Source: Nautilus pompilius (lineage: Eukaryota; Mollusca; Cephalopoda; Nautilida; Nautilidae). Taken from it: a stretch of 64,000 nt of DNA. The stretch spans positions 310,001-374,000 of the forward strand of contig JACATO010000032.1 in the NCBI GenBank assembly GCA_018389105.1, given 5' to 3'. Below, one piece after another: positions 46,950 to 57,535 of this stretch. How positions within the stretch are numbered: the first letter of the stretch is position 1; each line of letters begins with the position of its first letter. The notes under the pieces are model-generated. The model worked only from the letters and a program-made list of their open reading frames with translations, made no database searches and was not told the DNA's origin. A program made the translations under genes and the position numbers.

Positions 46950-48940
46950 TTTTCATTAGAGAAATAAAAAATAGAATAAAACAATGAAAGAGATCATTTC
47001 TCCTTTGAAATCTTAAAGAATAAAAAGAATTTTTTAAAAAAACCTCCCTATTCCTGGTATAGTAGCTAGCAGTTTTTAGTTAAATTAAATTATACACTCA
47101 TCTAAAGCATTAATCTTTGGCTAAATCTGTTTTAAGTGAGTGACCTATTAATCAATCAATCAGACCTTTTATTTACCTTGCTCAGACAACAAAGGACATG
47201 ACATTACTGACTTTTCCACCTTTGACTTTTGTTGTTTTTTTTACTCCTCTTCATAGCCACTCAATTAGTTTTCAATGCACCCTACATAAGTGAATTGACC
47301 AATAGAATCAAATGTCCCATACTACAAATGGGCTTTAGCCATGACCTATGATTGGAAGATAATGTTTTCAGAGATTGTTCTTGTAACCAGGATGTAATTA
47401 TGTACAGTAAATAGTCATGACAACATCAAAGAAATTGGAAGTATTGTGCTAGGTTAGAGGCTAAAGACAAACTTCCATCATCTAACAATAACAGAAGACA
47501 TTCCTTACTCTTGGAATGTGAGGCTTCATACAGTGGTCATAGAAAAATAAATATGTTGCTGCCATTCAACAGAAATTATTTAAAACAAATAAGCACAGAT
47601 TCATTGAGCATAAAGGTTTATAAAACATACCTAAATGACAACTGGATACCTCAATTATTTTAATGCTACAAAGAAATAATATTTCAATATAAACACTCAG
47701 GAGGAAGAAACAATTTTGTATTTAATCTTAAAGCCATGCATGTTCAGAACTGTTAAGAAAAAAAAAAAGACATTTCCAATTTGTATTTATTTCATTTAAA
47801 TTTGTTCATGAATATTTGTCTAAACTTCAAATATCAAAATTAAACTGATGCATCAATTGGAAAATTTACAGAACAAATTTTACAAAATAGATTTTTTATT
47901 TGTGGTTGAGGGAAATAAAAAGCCTTGCTCAAGGTAAATATCTTCTAAATTGGAAGACAACAATTGAAGATAAGTCAGGCTTTTATACAGCACCTAAACA
48001 AAATGTGCAACATTAACTAGTTAAAGTGCCCTGTACTGAATAATCTAAATAAATTCTTAAAATTTATTACTATTTATTACTATTTAGTTTTAAGTTCCAT
48101 GATGTACACATAGATGAACCAAGATAAGGCAAACCCTGTCATCTCCCGCAAAGTCGAACACACTTAAAGTGTGCCTTGCAACTTAAAAAAATAACTGCAC
48201 TAATGCACCAGTCTGCTAAATAAATAAATGACTAAACTTTGATTCTTGCACTGATATTTTGAATTAATCTAAACTATCAAAGCTTTAACTAAAAGAGAGG
48301 TTAAATAAAAAGCAACATTTTATGCGTAATCATAACCCTAAGTAAAACAAAAACAATGAAGCTTTCTTCCTTTATAAGACAATCATTCTTCACAACTATT
48401 ACACTGGTTAATATTTTCTTTAAAAAACAAAGTTTCTTATAATAATATCTTATCTACTCCATCCATCTTTGCTCCAGAGACTTGAAGCCATGAAAAGAAA
48501 ATTTTAGGCTTCATTGTTAAAGTGCTATTTAATTAAATGCAAATCTATTTTGTTTCTTATTAAATCACATAAAACCTACCTTTTTCTCATGGCCTGGTGC
48601 CTCTGTAAGGGTGGTTGGTGGCTTTATATTATGTCTCAAACATTCAGAGATAAAAATCTTAAGCCACAGCTAGCTTTCGGTGCAGCATAATATGATTGTT
48701 GAGTAAACATGGACAAAACGAGCAGTTTCCTGTAAGCTAACATCCAGACAGGTCACACTGGTTGAAATGCCCAGAAATTATCCTCACTGGCAGAAACATA
48801 CGGTTATCTGGGGTAGTTTTACAAAGCTTGGGAAGGGGGTGGGGATCAGTCATCCAGTTTTAACAATACAATAAAAATAATGGTGACATCCAGGGTAAGG
48901 ACACAGGATGGGCGTGACAAAATTTACGCTTAGCTTTTTG
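46950..48940. other. AT-rich intergenic sequence
   Basis: No gene was recognised. On the minus strand a 23-nt stretch at about 48581-48603 has an acceptor-like CACCCTTACAG and donor-like AAG|GTAGGT around GCCATGAGAAAAAG, but it is too short to support as an exon. GC content rises slightly from about 48.6 kb towards the E2F site. Confidence 0.4.
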
Positions 48941-48947
48941 TGATATA

Positions 48948-48959
48948 TTTGGCGCCAAA
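48948..48959 (+). promoter_or_regulatory. Palindromic E2F-type site
   Basis: TTTGGCGCCAAA is a perfect 12-bp palindrome and an ideal E2F/DP consensus (TTTSGCGC on both strands). It lies in AT-rich sequence, one base short of the ATG of a possible tiny exon. E2F sites close to the start are typical of S-phase genes; its use here is inferred. Confidence 0.55.
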
Positions 48960-48974
48960 ATGATTCCACCAAAG
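48960..48974 (+). CDS. Possible five-codon first coding exon
   Basis: ATG at 48960 reads Met-Ile-Pro-Pro-Lys and is followed at once by GTAAGA, giving AAG|GTAAGA, a near-perfect donor in phase 0. With the E2F-type palindrome directly upstream this looks like the start of a plus-strand gene. No later exon can be assigned securely; the phase-compatible candidate at 58436 is weak. The gene would be divergent from the LZTS-like gene. Confidence 0.28.
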
Positions 48975-51900
48975 GTAAGAAAAAAGCAATCTACAGTACT
49001 CCTCCAAATGTATTTCATGCACTGCCACTCCATAACAAAATAGTTGATTATAAATAAAAAAAATTAGGCAATAATCATGTTATAAATTTTTTTTTTAGAT
49101 GAACATTTATATAATTATTTTCACAAAAATCCACTAATAATTGCACACAATTTTTCTAAATCTATTTTTTAAGAATAACAAGATCGTTCAAAATAATAAG
49201 AACACCTCAAATATAGTTTCTTACTAAGACAATTCCTCTTCACTCCCCCCCCCCATCTCATTCCTTTTAGAAAAAGAAACACAAAAGTTACATTTTCATT
49301 CAACAGGTATTTGAGATGTATCATGAATAAAGATTCTTAAATTTGAAGTTTGAATCTGAACAAGATGTGACTAGTATTTTGGTGTCATTCAAAACAAATG
49401 CATGCTCAGAATTTTAAACACCCTGACATAACCCTGCCCAATGTGAGTGTCTAATGGACACACCAGATCTTACCACATAACCAGTCTTACATGACCAAAG
49501 CAGTACAAAGTAAATAATGTGCAACTTGTTCAAAAGAGTAGTCTTTAAATAGAAAGAGGACATCATTATTAATTAAAGTTTAAATAAAATTTTCATTTCC
49601 ACAAATGGATATAAAGCACAGAACTTCAATAAGGATTTCTTTAATCATAAAGAATAATACACTAAATAAAAACGTCAGATATGCAGCCTGCTTTGAAACA
49701 ATGTTTAATTAATTAAGGTAAAGTGCTTGTAAAATACTACCAAAGTTTACTGGAGTGCACTGAAAAACCATTTGACTGCAATGTCTTTGTTTTAAAAAAA
49801 TACTTCTTCATGAAGAGTAGAAAAGGATGAACAGATTTGTAAGCTTGACAGAGCAAAACAAACAGAAATAATACACAAATGGATTTCATTATTGATCATC
49901 TGCATAAAAGATTGCTTTCTACTAAAATATTCCCATTTCATACCATATTATGCAAATTCAAGACTCTTGGAAAAAATGACTATTTGATGTGGACGAAATC
50001 TTGACAATCATCTTTTTTTTTTATAATAAAGCAGTTTTCTCATCATATAAATAAAGCTGCATCTTTGAGTTTTCTTCAATGATAAAAGAATAAGAAAATA
50101 TAAAAATCTAGAAGTTGTTATATTGGCAGAAGACATCCTTTAATATAGTTAGTTTTATCATTACTAAAATACTTTTAAAGACGACAAATTGAATAACTAC
50201 ATTTTATTGTTTTTATGGCTAAAGTGGAAAGCCTCATATCAAGTTAGAATATTTCAGAGCAGCCACATTAACCAGTCATATGACAGACAAACAGGCCCTT
50301 CCTTAAGTAGAGTCATTTTCTATGACCCATCTGCCCTTAGCTTTTTATTGCCCTCCAATTACTGTTTTCACCTTACTCCCCATAACTACAATATCAACCA
50401 TCAACTTCATCCTGCCCTCACCAGATGTCACTATTAGTGAAAGCAATTAGATCCCTAAAATGTATACTCAAGAAAAATAACGAGGGTTACAATCCTTTTT
50501 TAGCAATGATAAAAGAGAAAAACAATCAGATTTCAAGTAAATGAATAAACTGTCAACTTTATACTTTTAGTGATTACACTAAATGAAACTATGAAAAATT
50601 AGGAAATGATGGAAACAGAATCACCAGTCATCTGTTCAGAAATGCGTAGCTGAGAACTTGAAACTTTTTAGATGACTTAGCTAACATCAGGCTATTCTCA
50701 GAACTTCAGTAATAAATTTGTTTTAAAAAATTCTTAGTTTTCTTTTTTTAAAATCAGTCTGAATATTATTCAGATGCCTCCATTTTGCATTACAACATAA
50801 TTATTGCTTACCCCTTTAGTTAAAATTCAACCAAAAAAAAAAAAACAATTACAATTTTACTGCAGCAACATTTTCAGATATATAAACATAAAAGCAAGCA
50901 AAGTTTCTCAACAATATCTTTCTTTAAAAAAAAAAAAAAAAAAAAACTCCTCTCACCTAGAAAACACGTACACAAAAATAAAAACTTTTTTTTTTTAAAA
51001 TACCATCTCTGACTTCCAGATGGTGCTAAAGCAATCCAAAGCTAAATCCTATCAAATTACTATTAGTGCAGAAAACATTTCTGAAAACTAACAAATGTGA
51101 CTTGGCCAATGTTTAGCTCTTTGGGCAACCAGCCTCAAGATAAAAGAACTACATTTCTAATAATGACAGAATGCTGATACCACCTCCCTGAAAGAATGGC
51201 TGCTTTATTGGAGTTTGGAAACAAATATAACCCTAGATTCATTAGCAAAGGAACAAACTGGCATTTGTTTGGGAAATCAAAACAGTTCACTCTACTCTTA
51301 ATTCTCAACAGATTCTACTGCAATCTGAATGTCACAAGAGTGGTTTTCATTAACAAGACTAATTTTTTTAACTCGTCATATATATCCTTCATCTTGTTTA
51401 ATTAAGGTCCACTGCTCCAGACTGCATTTTTTCATCTTTTTCTTCAAAGCACACCTAGAACATAATTCATGTAGTTCACATGGCTTTAATTCTATTGAAA
51501 CATGTAAATAACTTCCATTAGTTTTTTTTTAAATTATACTGAAAATAATCAACCATTTCTATTTCTATTTACATACTCATATGATTAACTTAAGAACATA
51601 ATTTTTAATTTTTTAAATAACCTAATTAAATATCTGTACTAACAAAGGAAAACCAGACAAACATCAATGGACTGGAGAGGAAGAAGTGTTTAGACATCTG
51701 ACAATTTAACTAATCTACCAACCATGAACACCTGAACATACAGAATTATTCATAAAGGCATCACTACTTATCAATGAAAGCAACAATTCTCTTCCTCTTA
51801 TCTTTGCTAACCATTGGCCTGATCTATCAGCAATCTTAGATGTATGGCTTACACCAGTAGACACCATCAAAGTATTCTTCCATCTGGAGCCTAAGCAAGC

Positions 51901-52770
51901 TAAATTTCTGCTTCTTCCTGTGGGATTTTGGTAGAGCCATTCTTCACAACACAACAATAACATTATCTTTCAATAGTTTTTATTATATGAGTAGATCTCA
52001 TTCTTCTACCACACTGTCAGTGTTATGCTTGTGAAGAAAACAAAAAAAGGGGATTCTTTTAAAAGCATTTTATCTTTTCAAACATACTACTTCAGACTCA
52101 GAACTGCCAACCTTTAATACTATGATCTAATTTTTTTCTTCCATAAATAACATTTGGATTATCATACTTTTTCTTCTTTACTTTTACAAATTTGATTTAA
52201 TTTTATATCTATTTTTTAAATAAATAAGCTTCAAAGAGATATTATTTTGAAAATAAGACTGACAAAAAGCAAAATCAAAAAAATAAAGAAATCCCACCAG
52301 TACCTCCAGAGAACAATTTTGAAAACTCTGCTGTTAAAATGCAAATGCAAAACTGTCCACCATGATAAGCATAACATCAATTTTAAAAAGTGATCCATAC
52401 CACATAGATGGAAGCAGAACAATATCTACCAGAGAAGTCAGCTGAACATTGATACAAATGATGATGATCACAAAACATGAAGTCAGTGTCACCTACTAAT
52501 TAGCATACAGCGAAGCATTTCATATTACTCTTTTGACATTGTATTCAAGTTCAGTGTATCTGTACCTTTAATTCGCTTAAATAAGAACCTGTATCAATGT
52601 TTTGTTATTTCCTTTCCAGACATCTTCATTTTAGGAGTCACTACAGATTAGTAACCTCTGGATAAAAGAAAAAAAAAATGGTACATTTAAAACCAAAAAT
52701 GTTTTTCTTACTACTAGAAGTAAAAGCTTTCACTTAAAAAAAAAATTGCATTAAAATATTTTTCTCTAAA
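48975..52770. other. AT-rich sequence without a recognisable gene
   Basis: It would be intron if the exon at 48960 is real. An 82-codon minus-strand frame at 51963-51715 (LACLGSRWKNTLMVSTGVSH...) is not recognised. A/T homopolymers are frequent. Nothing else is supported. Confidence 0.42.
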
Positions 52771-53136
52771 CTACCATAAAATGCTGTGTATTATACAGTT
52801 TTTGAAAGAAAATTTACCCTTTAAAAATTGGGTGCATATTATACAAGATATCAAACATTGCAGACTTTTTTCCAGACTGATAGGGACATTGACGGTGACC
52901 GATGAGCAAGCAATAATGTGTGTGTATACATTAGAAAATCCCACGTGGTAATTTGACTGAATTGACTGAATATCAATAAAAGGTAGTTGCTGTTCACGTC
53001 TTGTTTTGTGTGTTTTGGAGGAAATGAGTATTGAATGTCACTGGGTAACTCCGTGTAAAATTTAACCACAAAAAAGGCAAGTAATATTTTTTTCACAATT
53101 TTATTGAAATTCGATGAAATTGATAAATACAGTATA

Positions 53137-53720
53137 CAGTCGACCCCCGCGTAATCGCGGTTCGACATTCGCTGCCCCGGTTATTCGCGGAATTTTCCTT
53201 AGAACCTAACCAATCATTGTTTGTGGAAACCCCTGCATATTCACAGAATTGCAAATATCTTCCGCGATTTTTTATGGCTTTTTTCGTGGCAATATATATT
53301 TTTTCATGATTTTTAACGCTAAATTATTAATAACAATATAATTTACTAATTTTGTAATATAAATACTAATGTAAATTCAGCAAAATATCAATATAAAATA
53401 AACGCTATTGGCTGGAAGTTTGAAAGTAGCCAATTCAAGAGCGTTATTCACTTCTCCTTGCTGCTGAATGGCTGCTGCCCACAAGGCGCTGTCTCAGGCA
53501 GATGTAGCCCTGCATCATCCCAGTTTACCGCGTGTAGGTATCTCGAGTGTTTTGCTGAGTGTTGTATTTTTTATTAAATTATTATAATATATTTACTTAT
53601 ATTTTACGTTATATTTTGACGTTTATAGGCATTTTTGTTGACCACGTCCAATATTCATGGTTTTTCACTCTTCGCAGGTGCTCCAGGAACGTAACCCCCG
53701 AGAATACCGGGGGACAACTG
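53137..53720. mobile_element. Tigger-type MITE nested in the pogo-like element
   Basis: TA flanks both ends (53135-53136 and 53721-53722). The ends read CAGTCGACCCCCGCG and, inward from the right, CAGTTGTCCCCCGGT, pogo/Tigger-type termini rich in CG. The interior has no transposase motifs. Being inside another element, it inserted later. Confidence 0.8.
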
Positions 53721-53906
53721 TAATCCATGTTAAGTGACATGCATTGATATGATGTACATCTAGATTAAAACCCATCAAACTCATCCCTGCTGTGTTCTTC
53801 CCTCCACTGCAAGAGTTGTTCACCAATCATGGTAGCAGTTGTGTTGTAGTAGATATCGTTATTGTCACCTTCTGATGCTTACTATCTTGTCATCCCTCAG
53901 CTCAGA

Positions 53907-54541
53907 TCACAGGATGTCATCTTCAGTTCCATCCATGGCATTGGACAGGCAGCACCTGAGTTTACTTCTGTCAGCCATACACCCAAGCATAACTGTGAAG
54001 TGGGTCTTCTCTTGGCCAGTCGTCTTCGTGGTGATGGTCTTCAACCCAATGGGAGCCAGTGTGCTGTTGTAAGGATGGTTGAACATCATGGGCATCTGGT
54101 CAGCATTCCCTATATGACTCAGGGGGTAGTCAGGTTGTTTCCTGAGTTTTATGATGAACTGTTGGTACCTCAACAGCTGATCTTCATAATCCTCAGATAC
54201 CTACCTTCTGGGTGATGGTGGCATGTTGGCATCTCTCATCACTTGGTTGCAGGCCATGAAGCATGCGCACCATTTCTGAGATACCTTTAAGTCAGGCATA
54301 GATTAAGTTTTTTTGAGTTTTGTAGACAATGTGTGTGTGCATGTGCATCTCTGTGGTGGAAACTCACACCTTGCATGCACCTTTCAGTGACAAACGAAAG
54401 TACTTCCTTCTCAAGCTTGGGATAGACTGCACCCAATCAGCATGGCTTCAATCTTCTCCTGAGAATGTCACCAGGACCTGATGTTGGCCTTGTTCACTCC
54501 GAACCTTCAAGTTGCAGCTCTGTTGCTGTGTTCAACTGCAT
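53907..54541 (-). pseudogene. pogo/jerky-like transposase remnant
   Basis: Minus-strand frames carry, in order, HAVEHSNRAA-RFGVNKANIRSW (N-terminal helix-turn-helix), LEKEVLSFVTERCMQGVSF and WCACFMACN (Tc5/CENP-B-type DNA-binding block). Then comes DYEDQLLRYQQFIIKLRKQ and YPLSHIGNADQMP, where the NADQTP motif carries the first catalytic Asp of the DDE_1 domain. TTGQEKTHFTVMLGCMADRSK follows, typical of CENP-B/jerky/Tigger proteins. Frameshifts separate the blocks and the rest of the catalytic domain is not recognisable. Confidence 0.8.
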
Positions 54542-55174
54542 GGTTGATATTTGGAGTTTATCTGTGGCAGTGTAGCTCATATGTCATGTGGGTGACTTGA
54601 TTGTGTGTAACAGTATGTAGAAACAAGGACTGAATGAAGATTATCCCTGTGTGAAGCTTATATTCATGTTATCATAATACCTTGGGCAATATGCCATGGC
54701 ATAGTAGACAAGGTGGTATAATGAACAAGAGTGGCATAGTAATTGAAATGGAATTTTTTCGTCAAGACCTTTGAAACGCCATGGTGTAATACACAAGGTA
54801 TTTGTGAAAATCTGATTTGTACATTCAGGTGATTTGGTTTACCACGTCACTACTGCAGCTGAGTGAATTTTTCAGATTTTTGTGAAACTATTAAGTATGT
54901 CCCATAAAATATCTCCACATTTAGTTTATTCCGGATGGCCCCACCAAAGGAAAGACATCGTAATTTCTCAGTTGATTTTAAGTTGAAGATGGCCATTTGT
55001 CTGTTGTATAACACCTGTTCTCCTTCAGATTGGCCCAATCTCACGGCGCCTGAAATATGAGCTAAATATGCCTATGAATTATAATGGGAATTATACGTTT
55101 TTGGGGATTTTTACAGATAAAAATTGGGGTGCATATTATATCCAATAGCATATAAAACAAGGAATTTTACAGTA

Positions 55175-56200
55175 TATCACTCAATGACTTGGACCCATTC
55201 CAGGAAAATTAGGTGGTTTCCCACTGTTTTTCTCAACAAATGACCCCACTATAACTTTTCATTTTTAGATGATATTACAAAATAGCATATTAATTATCTT
55301 TAAATTTGTGAAATATTTATTCTTTTTTTATTTAATGTCTTAAAATTTATCTTGAGAATACTATGAATGCATTTTATCTTTCCATTTAGTTGAATAATAA
55401 ATGTGATCATCCCAAAAATGCTATATAAAAAAACAATAAAATACTATCTACCTATGCTAACATTTTCAACTAACTACTCTTCACAATATCAACACACTGC
55501 AGTCATTAGTGATCTGTTTAAATCTGCCAACATAAAAAAAATATTAACAGCATAAACAGATATTGAGCATTCTCAAAGCCAGCTGTAAAGTTAAAAAATA
55601 AAAGAAAATTTTAAAAAATATTTTCAGAAATCAAGTGCTTAACGTTTTTGTGATGTACTGATATAATTGTTTTTTTTTTTTTTACAGTAATTATAGGTAG
55701 CTGTGACCTTACTGAAAGTTAAGTCTGTGCCAGTAAATATCAAATCATATTACAAACAAACACCCTAGTTTATTTACCTTTTCAAAAGAATTATAAGCAG
55801 AAAATGCAGTTTGTTTGAATTATACTCCCTCTAAAGGATTTTCTAGTAATAACTGATCCAGCTATGTGACATCAATCACATTAAACCCATTAGTACAAAT
55901 AAAACAATGAAAGAAGAACTTAGCAGTGTTTATGATAAACTAAAAAAAAAAAAAAAAATTGAAATCCAATATTTTATAGTTGTACACAATCTACCATTGA
56001 AAGCAATGAATAATTGATCTTTCAATTTTAACACATAATGACAGATCCTGCAAAGTTTATACTGTCCAAATTACACAACTTGTCAGTTTTACACTAATTA
56101 GAAAATAATTAATACATTTTTTCAAACATCTGTTAATAAGTATATTTTCTAACAATACATTTGTTTGTTTTTTAATTTACCAACGTTCAAAGATTATAAA
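55175..56200. other. AT-rich sequence between two transposons
   Basis: No coding or structural feature was seen beyond A/T homopolymers (for example about 55670-55684 and 55942-55958). Confidence 0.5.
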
Positions 56201-56202
56201 TA

Positions 56203-57533
56203 CGAGGTCTGTCAAAAAAGTATCCGACTTTATTTTTTCCTGTGGGAAGTAATGACGTTAGGGAGGCAAAAGTGTGCATAGTGGAGCCGCATGCCTTCAT
56301 GCACATGTGTGGTTTTTGGTGGGCTTGCTGGATGCATCAGTCACTGTCAGGTAGCCAGTGTATGAGGTACTGTACTACTTACTCGTCACATTTTCATTTC
56401 ACCCGTGATGACGGAACATGTGGAGCAATGATCTTGCATCAAGTTTTGCCAAAAGCATGGAGATACCCAAGCGGAAACAATTCGCAAAATTCAACAGGCT
56501 TTTGGTGACAATGCCATGGGTGTTACCCAAATAAAAATGGTACAACAGGTTCAAAGATGGCTGCACATTAGTGGAGAGTGACCAGTGTTCCAGGAGGCTG
56601 TCAACAAGCCGCAATACAGTTGTTATCAAGAAAGTGCGGACCTTGATAATGGAGGATCGTCATTTGACGGTGCAGGAAATTGGTGACGAGGTTGGGATCA
56701 GTAAAGATTCTGCACATGCAATTTTAAGGGAGGATTTGGGCTTGTGCAGAGTGGCAGCAAAATTTGTGCCCAAGCTGCTTTCTCAGGAACAACTACTTCA
56801 TCTTGAGGTTGTGCAGGACCTGCTGGATACTGCCAACAGGGATCCTGAGTTCCAGAATACCGTGATAACTGGAGATGAGACGTGGGTGTATGGGTACGAC
56901 CCAGAAACCAAAGCTCAGTTATCACAGTGGAAGCACCCAATGTCGCCAAGGCCCAGAAAAGCACGTCAGGTCCGGAGCAAAATCAAGGTGATGCTGACTG
57001 TTTTCTTCGACTACCGAGGCATTGTGCATCATGAATACATCCCAGAAGGACAAACAGTTACAAAGGAGTACTATCAGGAAGTCCTCCGATGTCTTCATGA
57101 TGCAGTTTGGTGCAAGAGACCGGATCTTTGGGCCTCGCCTCGCAAAACTGGCAGCTGTATCATGACAACACCCCGGCTCATTTGTCGCAGCTGATCCTAG
57201 GTTTCTTGGCAAAGAAAGGCATTTCGCTCATTCACCAGGCTTCCTACTCTCCAGACATGGCTCCTTCTGACTTCTGGTTGTTCCCAAAAATGAAGATGGC
57301 ACTGAAAGGATCCTGCTTTGAGAGCAGAAAGGACATCATGTGGAATGTGATGGTGGAGCTGAGAGCTATTCCGGAAGCAGCATTCCAAACATGCTTTGAA
57401 CAGTGGAAGGAATGCTGGCTAAGTGTGTGGAGGCACAAGGGGCCTACTTCAAAGGGTATTAGCAATTAAACCTCAGCAAGTACATAATTTTTTTTTCCCA
57501 GCCTAAGGTCAGATACTTTTTCGACAGACCTCA
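56203..57533 (+). mobile_element. mariner element (DD34D), complete ends
   Basis: TA flanks both ends (56201-56202 and 57534-57535). The inverted repeats start CGAGGTCTGTCAAAAAAGTA on the left and TGAGGTCTGTCGAAAAAGTA on the right, with similarity of about 27 bp. Length 1331 bp is normal for mariner. One transposase gene on the plus strand lies between. Confidence 0.92.
56408..57469 (+). pseudogene. mariner transposase, broken
   Basis: ATG at 56408 is followed by an in-frame TGA after seven codons; the same frame then reads IKFCQKHGDTQAETIRKIQQ and AFGDNAMG, the mariner N-terminal helix-turn-helix. After a frameshift near 56535-56570 the frame has STSRNTVVIKKVRTLIMED and AKFVPKLLSQEQ. ITGDETWVYGYDPETK carries the first catalytic Asp. 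After another shift near 57140, LYHDNTPAHLSQ and SPDMAPSDFWLFPKMK give the second and third Asp with 34 residues between, the mariner DD34D signature. The end is at 57469. About 345 residues originally. All catalytic residues survive, but three disruptions prevent expression. Confidence 0.9.
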
Positions 57534-57535
57534 TA

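Larger units (their letters stand above)
52774..55172 (-). mobile_element. pogo/jerky-like transposon, degenerate
   Basis: TA flanks both ends (52772-52773 and 55173-55174). The inverted ends read CCATAAAATGCTGTGTATTA on the left and CTGTAAAATTCCTTGTTTTA on the right, matching at most positions. A transposase remnant is on the minus strand in the middle. A 584-bp Tigger-type MITE sits at 53137-53720, so the original element was about 1.8 kb. Confidence 0.68.

Noticed and set aside
52820-52850. GGGTGCATATTATA near the left end and near 55131 as a terminal repeat
   Set aside because: The two copies are in the same orientation, so they are not the inverted ends; the true TIR is the CCATAAAATG/CTGTAAAATT pair.
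54850-55044. 64-codon minus-strand ORF at the right part of the pogo-like element
   Set aside because: It lacks transposase motifs; the plus strand of the same stretch is the one resembling a transposase start.
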